A stretch of 64,000 nt of DNA, taken from the NCBI RefSeq assembly GCF_040802235.1, contig NC_133169.1, forward strand, positions 45,205,034 to 45,269,033, given 5' to 3'. The first letter of the stretch is position 1. Each line of letters starts with the position of its first letter. The position numbers and the translations under genes are program-made. Source of the stretch: Manis javanica (taxonomy: Eukaryota > Chordata > Mammalia > Pholidota > Manidae). Under the pieces are notes generated by a model. That model worked only from the letters and a program-made list of their open reading frames with translations, was not told the DNA's origin and did no database searches. This document shows, piece by piece, positions 39,371-51,679 of this stretch.

Positions 39371-39569
39371 GTTGTTTAACATGCAAATTAACAATTTGTA
39401 TAAAAAATTAAAAAGTAATTGATCTTTTGAGTCTGTAATACCCCACTGGAAATCTGTCCTAAAAAGGTTATCATATATGTGAAGAAAGATATCTGTATAA
39501 AAATATTCATTTTTGAGTAATATTTATCGAGATAATACAATGGCACCATTAAGTTGTTAATGGGGAATT

Positions 39570-40770
39570 TTGTTTATTTATTTAATAATACCTATCTATT
39601 TATTTATTATTTTCACTGAATTATAGATGACATAAAATATTATATAAGCTCCATGTGTACAGAACAGTGACTTGAAGATTATGAAATGCTCACCACTATA
39701 CATTCAGTTTCGATGTCACCTACACAGTTAATAAAACATTACTGACTATATTCCCTATCATGTATTTTTGTCACCATGACTTATTTATTTTTTAAGTAGA
39801 AGTTTGTGCCTCTTTACCCCATTTACCTATTTCACCAAAACCCCTACTTGCTCCCTTCTGACAACCACCAGCTTGTTCTCTGTATTTATGAGTCTGTTTT
39901 TGTTTTTGTTTTTGTTTTTGTGCTCATTTTATTCTGTTTTCTAGATTCCACATATAAGTGAAACCAAATGATATTTGTCTTTTTCTGTTAGCATCCTTAA
40001 TTTTCATTTAACATACCATTTTGGTTATACATATTGTCATAAATGGCAAGATTTCATTATATCTTATGTCTGATTAATATTCCATTATTTATATATACTG
40101 TATCCATCTTATTAGTAGGTATTATCCATTGATGAACACAGGTTTCTTCTATACCTTGGCTATTGTTTGTAATTATGTAATAAATGTAGCAATGAATGCA
40201 TACTTTTAAATTAGTGTTTTCATTTTCTTTACATAAATACTCAGAAGCAGAATTACTGAATCATATGGATGATTATTTTCAGTTGTTTGAAGAAATTCTA
40301 TACCCTTTCCCACAGTGGCCGCACAAATTTATATCCTCAGGAACACCTCATGAGGGTTCTGTCTCCACATTCTCACCATCACGTGTTATTTCCATTTTGA
40401 CTGGCGTGATGTGATTTCTAATTGTGTTATTGGTTTCTGTCACCTGATGATTAGTTATGCTGAGCATTCTTTCGAGTGTGTTGGTCATCCCTATGTCTTT
40501 GGAAAAATGCCAGTTTGGACATTGTGCTCATATTTAATTGGATTATTCCTTTTGGTGTTGAGTTGTATAAGTTCTTTATATGTATTGGATATTTACCTCT
40601 TATCACACATATAATTTACAAATATAGTCTCTCATTCTGTAGGCTGCCTTCTCATTTAGTTTATGCTATTCTTCACTGTCAAAGTTTTGAGTTTGACATT
40701 GTCCAAATGTTTATTTTTGCTTTATTTTCTGTTGTACTAAGGAGACATATCCAGGGGAAAAAAGTGCTAA
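39570..40770 (-). mobile_element. L1 3' end, antisense (copy B)
   Basis: Counterpart of 4440-5640 in the same place and orientation, with a short (TTTTTG)n expansion near 39897-39921. Confidence 0.75.
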
Positions 40771-40799
40771 GGCTGATGTCCAAGAGTTACTGCCTGTGT

Positions 40800-41170
40800 C
40801 ATATTTTTAATGTATTTTATTAAAATGTAGTTGATATAAAATATTATATAGGATTTAGATGTACAACATTCAGATTTGATGATTTTGTACAAAGTGCTCA
40901 CCAGAATAACAGTAATTAACATTTGTCACCAAAGATATCACACTGATACTTGCTATGTTCCCTATATTATCCTTCCATCCCTTTGACTAATTTGTTCTTG
41001 TGACTTGAAGATGGTACCTCTTTATGCCCTTCACCTTATGCCAACCTGTAATCCCCCTTTTTGAAGAATATGGTAGCACACAACATTTTGTTTAATTTTG
41101 TTCATTATTTTCCCTGTATTTTGTGTGTTGTAAGTGGAACCATGAAATATCTGTACCCTTATGGTAGGCA
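40800..41170 (-). mobile_element. Second L1 3' end fragment, antisense (copy B)
   Basis: Counterpart of 5690-6060, beginning again at 'aaaatgtagttgatataaaa'. Confidence 0.65.
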
Positions 41171-42641
41171 AAGGTGAGAAGTGATACATGTGCTTTTCAA
41201 TTACTTAGATTAGAAGAATACATATTTTATTAGTTCTGTTTTACTGTGACAAAAATATTGGAAATTGCTCCACATTGTCTCCCCAAACACTTCAGATCCA
41301 TAGTTTACAGTCATCAACTAATCATGGTCAGTGTGCAACCATGTCTGTGGCTTTGTGAAGCTCGTCTAAGGCTCCACACACTCCACATAACTTCCTGCAC
41401 AGGCCTTCCTGCTGCTCAGCGTGTCCAGGTGCACATAGACCAACACCGTTCAGCTCCCCGTCCATACTCACCTGCTCCCCTGACCTCCACTGTTCACTTC
41501 TCCAATGGATTGCTATCTATTTAACATTACTAAAGTGTTATTCTGGTCTTTTCAAAACTGTTTGTAAACTTCTAGATCACAGAAGGCTAAGAAATGAGTC
41601 TATAATATAAAGCATGAAAGGAAGGGCCACTGGAATATTTCCTTTTCCTGCTTGGATACCTGTATGTCTGCTGCTCATGCTTTTCTGGGGTATCTTATCT
41701 CTTAGCAAGTTCTCCATGATCCAGCCTCCTGCACTTCACTGTGGTAACATCTAGTCACCGTTTAACTCTGAGATTTTTGGATATTAATATGACATTATAT
41801 ATATATGGTGTAATTGATTCAATAAATGAGTTTGCTATTTGCTTTCTTCCTTTGTGTAAATATTATATTCTTCAAAACTTAACTCTGATGTCGCCTCATG
41901 CAAGGGGCCTTCACCAATTCATATTCCAACTATGAGCTTATAGTTTTCACATGGCCCTAAAACACCTGCTTGCTGGGGAATATTAATCACCACTTGATGT
42001 CTTTGTCGGAAAATGTGTGATGAAGCATACAAAATAAAAGCATGCAGGTGACAGTCTTGTTAATACTGGGGCACGGTCAAAGGAGAATTTTTAGAAGATA
42101 GTATATCACATACACTGCCACCAAACAGGATGCAGACACAAGAATGGGAAACAATAACAACTCTAAAAAAGGAGGGAGGATTGAAATTGTAACCATTTAT
42201 AAGGAACAATTTTATATTTATGGTAAAGCAGCATGGATATGAGTGGTACAGACAACACCCACGTGCTCTTTACCAAGACTCTCCAGGTATTGACATTCTA
42301 CCTTTTTTGCTATATCGCTTCTCTCTCATCCCCTTTCTATCATTTAAATCAATATCATAGTTTCTCATATTTGCCTCTAAATATTTTTGTCATATATTTC
42401 TAACAGTATGGATATTCTTCTACAGATAGTACAGTTATCAACTCAGTAAATGTAACACAAATAACAATTGTATAATCCATTTTGAATAGAGAAGGGTTAT
42501 AAATTGTAGAGTTTTCTACTATATGGAAACAATTCTGAAAAGACTTGTGAAAATTATAAAAGTCTAAATAATAATTCTGCTATAAGTTTCTAAACTTATG
42601 ATGTGTAGACAGAATACTTAGCACATTAATATCAAACGTTC
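41171..42641. other. 3' flank of the intact OR gene
   Basis: Non-coding and collinear with 6061-7532. No separate gene was seen. Confidence 0.55.
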
Positions 42642-43604
42642 CTACTTCATGGTTTCTTGAAAGACAGGTCCCACATTCAACATTTTCTTCAGAGCCCCCA
42701 TAACATCCTTATTCCTTAGACTATAGATCAAAGGGTTTAGCACAGGAGTGAGTATGGTGTAAAAGACAGACACCACCATGTCCTTCTTAGGGGTGTGGTA
42801 GGAGCTGGGGAGCATGTAATTGTACATAGCAGCCCCATAGAAGAGGGTGACCACAGTCATGTGGGAGGAGCAGGTGGCAAAGGCCTTCTTCTGGCCATTT
42901 GCTGAGTTCATTCTGTGGATGGTGAGAAGGATAAAATAGTAAGATCCTGAAATGACAGTCACAGGAATGAGCAGCATGAGGATGCAGCAGAGGTACATGA
43001 GTGTCTCATACATGGAGGTGTCTGAGCAGGAGAGCTTCAATACAGCAGGAAATTCACAGAAGAAATGATGGATCTCCCGGGATCCACAGAAGGGGAAGGT
43101 CATGGTGATGTGAGTGAACAAGAAGCCATCCACTGATCCCAGGAGCCAGCAGCCAGATGCCAGGAGGACACACACTGTGTGGTTCATGAGGACAGGGTAA
43201 TGGAGAGGATGGCAGATGGCTGCATAGCGGTCGTAGGCCATGGAAGCCAGTAGGAAACATTCTGAACCTGCCAGTGTCAAATAGAGGAACATCTGCATCC
43301 CACATCCGGGGGCTGAGATCGTGTTCACACCTGTGACCCGGTCCATGAGCATCTTAGGCACAGTGACGGAAATGTACGTCACGTCCATGAGAGACAACTG
43401 GCTGATGAAAAAGTACATGGGGGTGTGGAGGCGGGCCTCAGAGTGTATCAGAAGGATCAGGATGGTGTTTCCAGACAAGGCCATCAGGAAAACTAGGAAA
43501 ATGACCACACAAAGGAGAACTGGGTGTTTGGATTGACTGAAGATTCCGAGCAGGATGAACTCTGACCTTCCTGAGTGGTTGGCCATCCAGGTGGTGTCCT
43601 CCAT
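42642..43604 (-). CDS. OR2T-like: Olfactory receptor, OR2T type, intact (320 aa)
   Basis: A single-exon class II odorant receptor, expected in the cilia of olfactory neurons and coupling to G-olf; the ligand cannot be read from sequence. Features in order: glycosylation sequon NHS at residue 9, TM1 with GN at 45-46, TPMYFF at 61-66, TM2 with LMD at 72-74, the conserved Cys101 before TM3, [10 protein letters not shown] at 122-131, the HHFFCEFP loop, [20 protein letters not shown] before TM6 and NPLIY at 290-294. Length is normal for the family. I chose the ATG at 43604 because it gives METxxW-like OR2T N-termini in all copies; the frame stays open to 43658, but those 18 extra residues look like untranslated sequence. 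It has no broken motif. By hand count it differs from the copy A relic at about 33 of 285 aligned residues. Confidence 0.95.
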   Translation of the reverse strand: MEDTTWMANHSGRSEFILLGIFSQSKHPVLLCVVIFLVFLMALSGNTILILLIHSEARLHTPMYFFISQLSLMDVTYISVTVPKMLMDRVTGVNTISAPGCGMQMFLYLTLAGSECFLLASMAYDRYAAICHPLHYPVLMNHTVCVLLASGCWLLGSVDGFLFTHITMTFPFCGSREIHHFFCEFPAVLKLSCSDTSMYETLMYLCCILMLLIPVTVISGSYYFILLTIHRMNSANGQKKAFATCSSHMTVVTLFYGAAMYNYMLPSSYHTPKKDMVVSVFYTILTPVLNPLIYSLRNKDVMGALKKMLNVGPVFQETMK

Positions 43605-43612
43605 GATTTCAC

Positions 43613-43640
43613 CTGGCCCTCCAAGGAGAGAAGTAATAAA
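43613..43640 (-). promoter_or_regulatory. Candidate 3' splice site before the OR coding exon
   Basis: On the coding strand a pyrimidine-rich stretch ('ttacttctctccttggag') ends in AG at 43619-43620, 14 bases before the ATG; a second AG lies at 43613-43614. OR coding exons often begin a short way upstream of the ATG after 5' non-coding exons. The same sequence is kept in copy A. This is inference; no transcript evidence is available. Confidence 0.3.
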
Positions 43641-43675
43641 ACACTCATGAGATGCCACCTGCTGAATGATTATTT

Positions 43676-43735
43676 AGTGTGTGTTTACATGTGTGTGTTT
43701 ATTGGTGTGTTTGTATGTATGTGTGTGTCTGTGCA
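43676..43735. repeat. Interrupted TG-rich repeat
   Basis: A TG-rich stretch with T and A interruptions at the place where copy A has a pure (TG)n at 8579-8601. Confidence 0.8.
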
Positions 43736-43799
43736 CCAACCCAGTCATGCTAAGTGTAGGAAACCCCATGGAGAATTAGGGGTTACATGTTAACTTTAA

Positions 43800-44409
43800 T
43801 TCTATGAATATGCCAGAAGATTAATAATGCAAAATTGTGAGACAAAATAACTGGTCACTTGTGAAGTTGTCAAAGTTCATGGTCATGAGATGACCTCATG
43901 ACATATGTAGTTTATCAATTAGGGAAATTTGCATAGTCATGGGTCTATGCAAACACAAAAGTGAATTAATAAAAAAGGTATATCACAGTCTCCTAAAATT
44001 TTCATTGTAAGGACTCAGAATTTCATTAACATCTCCGGTGTAAAGAAGCAATTAGGATCTCAAAAATTCTTGAAGTTGTATTCCATGTAAAAAATACTTT
44101 ATGTTTCACCATGTATGCAAATACTGAGTGATGACATTGCACAGCTGAAACTAATATAATGTTATATATCAATTATACCTTAATATAGAAAATAACTTAA
44201 GAAGTAACTGAATCACAGTTTGAGATATTCCATACGAACGTTTGAACCCATTGTGCCTGTGAGACTGGGTCACATGTTGAAGGAGTAAAGTTGGGTGGAT
44301 TGAGCCTTATATTCAGAAGTAGCCTGTGGGCCTCACCAAAGAACCCTTTGGACAACCTGGGGGCAACATTAGGAGCCCAGACTCTGAAGCTGTACTGCAG
44401 CTGTGGGTC
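43800..44409. other. Upstream flank of the intact OR gene
   Basis: AT-rich, collinear with 8700-9279. A promoter or 5' exon of the receptor may lie here or further upstream, but none can be placed by eye. Confidence 0.4.
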
Positions 44410-44520
44410 CAGCTTATCCTGCACCCCTGTCCCCCTCTCAACTCTACATAAAATGCACACAAGCAAAATGATCTCAGGCATGGTTAGGAATAAATGAGCT
44501 AAAATTATGGAAGTTGTTAG
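44410..44520 (-). mobile_element. MIR-like SINE fragment (copy B)
   Basis: Counterpart of 9280-9400; the reversed MIR tail is visible as 'aataaatgagctaaaattatgg'-like sequence. Confidence 0.4.
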
Positions 44521-46134
44521 ATAATGACCAGTTACAGTGAATACACATAAATGCCAGTATTTTAAATAATTAATATATAGAGAGAATTGTGCAGAATATA
44601 AGTAAGCGAGGGCTCTTGCTCTTATTGTCTGGTGATATAAGATGCACTGTTAGGTCAGTTCACCAGTTTTATTATCTATATATGTTTTAGATAATTTGTA
44701 TTTCATAATTTTTGTGTGCCTAAATAATTTATTCATAAATTTGTCTATATATTTATACTTTATTATACATACTTACATGTGTATATGGACATATATAATT
44801 TTTATAATTATAAAAACTTTAAATTAATAAAAACAAGTACATAAATATAAATGAACATGCACATATAATATATTTCTTATTTTAGTCCTGGTTAAGCAGA
44901 ACTTTATTCTGATATCCATTTTTCTTCTATGTAGTACATGTTTTTCCAAGTTGCAATTCATCATCTTAAAACTTCTACCATTTGCTGTAAATAACAGAGG
45001 ACAATGAATAGGGTTCAGAAGGTCATGGGTATTAATCAGACAAGCTTTTGTTTTTCCTAATGTTTTTTTTTTAATGTCACAGAAGATAATTTTCACGGAA
45101 ACTGAGATGCAATGAGGAAACCGGAATAACACGGAGAGATTCCTGACTCCAGTTCCCCGTTGGCCCCTTGGTCCTGCTGCTCACGGGCAGCTTCTAATTC
45201 ATCTGAAGATGAATAGAAGACAAATTAAAATTCATTACACATAGGAAGGTCACAATCGGCCTATTGAGGAACAAATGTTATATAAATATGATTTAAAGTA
45301 GAATTTTAAAATAACTACAATATAAATAAAATGAATGATAGATGCAAAAGATATCTGATCTTTCTTAAGGGAATCACTAATAGTTTATCTGTATTTTCTT
45401 ATGAAGATTAGATCTCTGTGGATTTTTAGTTTCTGACAAGTTAAAATGTAGTAAAGGGGGAAATTTGGGCATTTTTTTCTGGAAAGAGTTGAGAGGTGGC
45501 TATATTTCAGGGATGTTTCCCAAAGATATTTCACATGTCAAATATATTTTATACTATTGCAGTAATTACAAATGTTAATTACTATAATCAGTTTGTTAAC
45601 AATTTGAATTTATTCAGGGTGTTAAAGCAGCTGGCAACACTGACAGTTATTTCAATTTCTTAATGTAAATATCCAAGAAATACGGACATATTGTGTTAGA
45701 AAATTATCCTTTCAAATAGCAGTCTCACTGGCCTATGGATCCTGAGCTCTGTGAAAAGTTAAAAACAGTCCAGTTAATTGCAAAACAGACCTGTTTGCCA
45801 GTCTAAACTTGTGGTCAAATTAAATGAGAGCTAGCAGAAGTACTAGTCATGTGAGACCTTCAGCTGTTTGCTGAGTGAGTGGAGGGAGACTGGAAGGGAA
45901 TTTGGGGTCACTGGGCAAATCTCTGCTGCACCTCAGTAAATGGAGATCAGCATCACTAGGCCACAGCAAGCAGCCCACCTGGGACACAGACAGACAGGGA
46001 GCCGTGTCTGCACCACCCTCAGCAGTGGCGCCCACCCCATGCAGACTTACTCAAACACAATTCCTTGAGTTTCATGGAAGCAGTTTAGCGCATATTTAAC
46101 TTGAGGTCATTGATAGTGTCTGTGGCATATGCCA
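44521..46134. other. AT-rich non-coding sequence of copy B
   Basis: Collinear with 9401-10984, including the GC-richer patch at 45840-46050. The frames seen in A are not conserved here. Confidence 0.45.
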
Positions 46135-46350
46135 AACCTTTATTTGAAGCTGATGGCATTCCAGGAATTGTCCTAATGCTCATCACATTCCTTCCTTCCC
46201 AGGAGCGTATGAGGTACTTACTCATCTTACTTTGTCCTTTTACATGATAAAAGCTTCAGGTTCTCAGGTTATCTGCCTAATGCCACAAACCAGAGTGAGA
46301 ACTCATCTCAGCCCATGAGTCGGCCCTGCAGTCTGTGCCTCTGCCTCAGG
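46135..46350 (+). mobile_element. MIR SINE (copy B), more complete than in copy A
   Basis: MIR-like order: 'ggcattccaggaattgtcctaa', 'tgctcatcacattcc', 'gtatgaggtacttactc', then the 3' part ending in 'ctgtgcctctgcctca'. It keeps two blocks that copy A has lost. Confidence 0.5.
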
Positions 46351-47449
46351 CCTCTTGACAGCACGGCCTCTCCTCCATGGGGGACGACCTGGTGTCGGGC
46401 ACCCATGTCAGCTTTCCTGGGGAACTATAAATATGATGGAGACACTTGTTTCTAGTGTTTTATGAACCTCAGAAATCATCCCCACACCAAGTAAAAGAGT
46501 AGCTCTTCCTCTATAAATTTCAATCTCAAGAAAAGGAAATGCATCATCCAGTAAATGGGGATGAATGCATATATTCCTTTTCCCAAAAATAGTTGGAAAA
46601 CAAAGACATGTTTCCTAATATGTCTAATAAAGACATGCAATATAGAGAGATTCATAAGAAAAAGTATGTATGTTTTCCTTCTTAAATACAGATAGGTCAA
46701 AATCAAGAAAGCACTTTCAGCTAATAAAATGTGTCAGAAGAACAGTTCAAGACAATAATTACCCTTTCCCCTTGCAGTTGTCTGCATATGTGGTTGAAAC
46801 TACCACCAGGTGATGTTTCTCATCCCATCCAGATGGGCTAATGGCGCATGTCCAGGTTAGGTGTACAATTAAGTAGGAGAGTGACGTCATCCCTGGCGTT
46901 ACTATGCCCATTGAGTGGATGCTTTTTCTTTTGACAAATCCCCTATGAGACTCTGATGAGGAATGCAATTAAGAGAGCAAAAGCAGCTAATGGATAGCCC
47001 TGTTAAAATTTTTGGATTTTTTTCTTATGTCTTAAAAATAATCTTTTACTGTTAATGTTAATATGTATTAAAAGCTTAATTGATATTAACAATTATCACA
47101 AATCCCAACAGCACTAATAAATTCTTGACTATGAAATATGTTCATGTATATATGAATACATATACTTTCTCACCTAAAGTTCAAGAAAAATTTGTGAAAT
47201 ACTCTTTTTATTTTTATTTTCATTGATAAACAATCTGAAACTAATAGTTGAATTGATTTGTCAAAGACAATACCACTAGTCAGTATTACGGTTGAAAGTA
47301 ACATTAAGCATATTTCCTTCACAACTTTGTCTTGACCTCTGTTCATAATTACTGATTTGTATACTTCCTTTTGTTACATACATGAAATCTATCTTAATTT
47401 AATGTTATCTTATTTTTTCGAGTTTCTCAAATTTCATTTTAAATTTTGC
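46351..47449. other. Non-coding sequence of copy B up to the deletion junction
   Basis: Collinear with about 11196-12260 in copy A. No gene was recognised. Confidence 0.45.
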
Positions 47450-48205
47450 AGTTTTATTGAGATATAACTGACAATTAACATTACATAAGTCTCAGATGTA
47501 TATGTGATGATTTTATATGAGTATGTATAACCAACTTATGACCAAGATTTTTGCTCTCCTCTGTGACCTTCGCCAGCCTCCCCCACCTCCCCGCCCCTCC
47601 CCATGGTCACACCAGTCACTTCTCAGTGTCTGTGACCCCACTGCTCTTCTGTTCATTTTGCTTTTTTGTTTTTAGACTCCACATATGAGTGAAATCATAT
47701 GTTATTTATCTTTCTTCACCTCTTTATCTCATTTCACATGCTGCTCTCTAGGTCAATCCATGTTGTCCCAAATGAGAGGATTTTTTTCCATTTTCTGACT
47801 GAATATTCCATTGCATACATGTACTGCCTGATATTCATCCACTGAGCTATTGATGGATGCTTGGCTGTTTCCATATTTTGGTTATTGTAAGTAATGGGGC
47901 AATAAATACAGGGGTGCATACATCTTTTTGAATCAGATAATTTGTTTTTGGATAAATCCCTTGAAGTGGAGATATGCGGTGATTTGGTATTTCTATTTTT
48001 AGTTTTTGAGGAACCTCCATACTGCTTTCCATAGTGTCTGCAACAATTAGTATTCCCAGCAACAGTGTACGATTATTCCCTTTTCTGCACATTCTTGCCA
48101 ACACTTGTTATTTCTTATATTTTAGATAGTGGCCATACTGACTGCTGTGAGGTCACACCTCACTGTAGTTCTGATTTGCATTTCCTGATGACTCGCAATG
48201 TGCAG
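47450..48205 (-). mobile_element. Antisense L1 3' end containing the copy B deletion junction
   Basis: Its left part (to about 47510) corresponds to A near 12270-12330; its right part (from about 47570) corresponds to A from about 23480. A single L1 tail in B therefore joins sequences that lie 11 kb apart in A. No frame is intact. Confidence 0.65.
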
Positions 48206-48479
48206 ACTCTTTTTCTATGATAACTTATAGTACCTACACTAGTTTGAGTTAGGATTAATAATGTGTGTAACTGTTAAATCACTATTGTGACTTAATTGAA
48301 ACAAATACAATATTTTATATCACCTATGCTTTAACAGAAAAAATATATACATGTGCATATACATTCCTCTCAAATATTTCCAAAAATGTTGCAGAGGTAG
48401 GAACACTTCCAAACTGATTTTATGAGGCTGGTATTATGCTGATACCAAAGGCAGACAAAACTGGAATCACAGACCATTG

Positions 48480-49230
48480 ACAACCCATTAGAGTAGCTGC
48501 TATCAAAGACAGAAAAGAATGAATGCTGGTGAGGATGTGGAGAAGAGGAACTGTTGTGCATGGTTGTGGTAATGTAAAATGGTGCATTTGCTCTGGAAAA
48601 GAGTCTGTGGATGCCCCCAAATTAAACATTGACTAAATATGTGCCTGCATTCCACTTCTAGGTAAATTCCCTAAAATATTGAAAGCAGGTTCTTGAAGAA
48701 GTAGTTCTGAATTCATTTTCCCATCAGCATTATGCATAATAGCTAAGAAAAGAATGCAACACAAGTGTCCTTTGAAGGATAAATGGATAAGCAAAATGTT
48801 GAAAATACACATGATGGACTATTACCTTAAAATGAAGGAACATATGTAAACAATGTGGCAGTAAACACAGGGGTGTAATGTGTTCTGGAATGTGCTGAAA
48901 TGTGGATGGATTTTGAGGATAATATGCTAAGTGAATGAGCTAGTCACAATAATACAAAACCTGTGTGATTTCAATTATACAAGTTACTTTGAGTGATTTA
49001 GTCATAAAGACAGAAATTATAATGGTTATTGAAAGAGAATAGGGAAAAGAAAATTGAGAAAATTATTATATGATAGGTACAGAGTTATAGTTTGAAAATA
49101 AAAGTTCTGGTGAGGGATGGTGTAGATGGCCTCATGTGAATTCACGTCATACCTTTGATCTCTACACTTAAAAATGGTTGAGATGATATAGTTTATGTGT
49201 GCTTACCAAGAAACAAATAGAAATATGAAA
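48480..49230 (+). mobile_element. L1 3' UTR, sense (copy B)
   Basis: Counterpart of 24420-25190. Confidence 0.6.
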
Positions 49231-49627
49231 AGATTACATATGTAATGTACCATAGACTGTAAGTGAATGAAGAAAAGTACAAACAATCATGCCCTGAGGA
49301 GAGAGAAAGACAATGATCTGAAGCAGACACCCTCTGTGTAAATCTCCACCACAGTCCTAATTACTGGTGCTCCCCTAGATACACTAATTATTGTAAAAAA
49401 AACAGTCTATAGCTGTGATGATAAGAATAAATATTTAAAAATGTTTAAACAATTATTAGAGATTATCTCATATCATATCTCAAACATATATTTGTTTTGT
49501 AGAACAAATGTAAACTAGGTCACATATTTCAGACAAGAATTGATTAACAATGGGGATTTCTTAGATTAATTTAAAAATCGATTACAATGTAGAATGAATT
49601 GCATTTAATAACAAAAGGAGATTTCTT

Positions 49628-49643
49628 AAAAGGCATAAGGAGA
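49628..49643. repeat. Target-site duplication, left copy
   Basis: The 16-mer 'aaaaggcataaggaga' directly before the L1 5' end. It follows TT, giving the TT/AAAA pattern preferred by the L1 endonuclease. Confidence 0.92.
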
Positions 49644-50643
49644 GATCAGAGTCAAGATGGTGGCGTGAGTAGAGCAGCAGAAATCTCCTCCCCAAACCGC
49701 AAAAATCTATGAAAATATAACCAAGTCAACTCTTCCTAAAATAGAGACCAGAGGACACAGGATAACATCCAGACCACATCCACACCTGTGAGAACCCAGT
49801 GCCTCACGAAGGGGGTAAGATAAAAGCTACATCCCAGTGGGAGGTGAACACCCCTCCCCCCAGCTCCCGGTGGAAGGAGAGGAGTCAGGAGGGAGGGAGA
49901 GGGAGCCCAGGACTGCTGAACACCCAGCCCCATCCATCTGGACCAGAGCTCAGACACAGTGCATGTGTGGGGTCCTGGATACTAGGCAAACAGGGTGGCA
50001 GGACTGGTGAGCGGGTGCCTGAGGCCGATACCGGAGAAAAAGAAACGGGAGAGGCCATTTTTTTTTCCTCTTGTTTTTTTTTTGGTGAGTGCTTTTTGGA
50101 AGACTTAAAGGTAGAGGGACCCCAATACTAGGGAAGCAGGAAGCAAGATCAGTGAGGGCGTGCCTGAGAGAGGCGCCTGAGGACAAAGAAAATTGTGCAT
50201 TTTCTTTTTTTTAATTGTTTATTTGTTTATTTATTTATTTATTTTTGTTGTTGTTGTTTTGGTTTGGAGAATGCCTTTTTTGAAGTCTTAAAGGGGCAGG
50301 GCAGGACACTTAGTCCAGAGGCAGGGAATCTGGGGATCCCTGGGCACTCTAAACCTCTGGGCAGCAGGAAGCAGAGAGGCCTCTTACAGAGAAAAATAGC
50401 CTCCCCCTCCAACAGGGCTCCACCATTTTGGAGGAGCAGCCCGAGCAAGGCTACACCCCTGCAAACAGCAGAGATAAACTCCATAGCAGTCGGGCAGGAA
50501 GCAGAAGCCCTGTCTGCACACAGTTGCCCAGCACAAGCCACTAGAGGTCACTATTCTCTGGGGAGAGGAAGGCGACAAACCAGCAACAAGGAAAGCTCTT
50601 CCAGCTGTCACTTGTACCAGCTCTGCAAACTATCTCTATGACC

Positions 50644-51502
50644 ATGAAACGGCAAAACTACAGGCAGACAAAGATCACAGAGACAACACTTGAGAAGTAG
50701 ACAGACCTAACCAGTCTTCCTGAAAAAGAATTCAAAATAAAAATCATGAACGTGCTGACGGAGATGCAGAGAAAAATGCAAGAGCAATGGGATGAAGTCC
50801 GGAGGGAGATCACAGATGTCAGGAAGGAGATCACAGAAGTGAAAAAAACCCTGGAAGGATTTATAAGCAGAATGGATAAGATGCAAGAGACCATTGAAGG
50901 AATAGAAACCAGAGAACAGGAACATATAGAAGCTGACATAGAGAGAGATAAAAGAATCTCCAGGAATGAAACAATAGTAAGAGAACGATGTGACCCATCC
51001 AAAAGGAACAATATTCCAATTACAGGGGTACCAGAAGAAGAAGAGAGAGGAAAAGGGATAGAAAGTCTCTTTGAAGAAATAATTGCTGAAAACATCTCCA
51101 AACTGGGGGAGGAAATAATAGAACAGACCATGGAAATACACAGAACCCGCAACAGAAAGGATCCAAAGAGGACAACACCAAGACACATAATAATTAAAAT
51201 GGCAAGGATCAAGGACAAGGAAAGAGTTTTAAAGGCAGAGAGAGAGAAAAAGGTCACCTATAAAGGAAAACCCATCAGGCTAACATCAGACTTCTCCAAC
51301 AGAAAACCTACAGGCCAGAAGAGAATGGCATGATATATTTAATACAATGAAACAGAAGGGCCTTGAAACAAGGATACTGTATCCAGCATGACTATCATTT
51401 AAATATGATGGCAAGATTAAACAATTCCCAGACAAGCAAAAGCTGAGGGAATTGGCTTCCCACAAACAACCTCTACAGGGCATCTTACAGGAACTTCTCT
51501 AG
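50644..51502 (+). pseudogene. L1 ORF1 remnant (RNA-binding chaperone), broken
   Basis: L1 ORF1 encodes a trimeric coiled-coil RNA-binding protein that packages L1 RNA. The likely start is ATG at 50644. A TAG at 50698-50700 interrupts it after 18 codons. The main open part (50746-51333) shows the heptad-rich coil (residues with DEVRREITDVRKEITEV), then the ITGVPEEEE and IIAENISKLGEEI parts of the RRM. Near 51297 an extra C shifts the frame; the original frame would end at TAG 51500-51502. The span of 859 bases equals 286 codons plus one, in agreement with a single inserted base. Confidence 0.8.
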
Positions 51503-51679
51503 ATGGGAGCACTCCTAAAAAGAGCACAGAAGAAAACACACAACATATGAAGACTGGAGGAGGAGGAATAAGAAGGGAGAGAAGAAAAGAATCTCCAGAC
51601 AGTGTATATAACAGCTCAATAAGCGAGCTAAGTTAGGCAGTAAGATACTAAAGAAGCTGACCTTGAACTTTTGGTAACC

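Noticed and set aside
43605-43658. An 18-residue N-terminal extension of the intact receptor
   Set aside because: OR2T proteins start at the equivalent of 43604. The extension overlaps the candidate splice acceptor and is not kept in the other copies.
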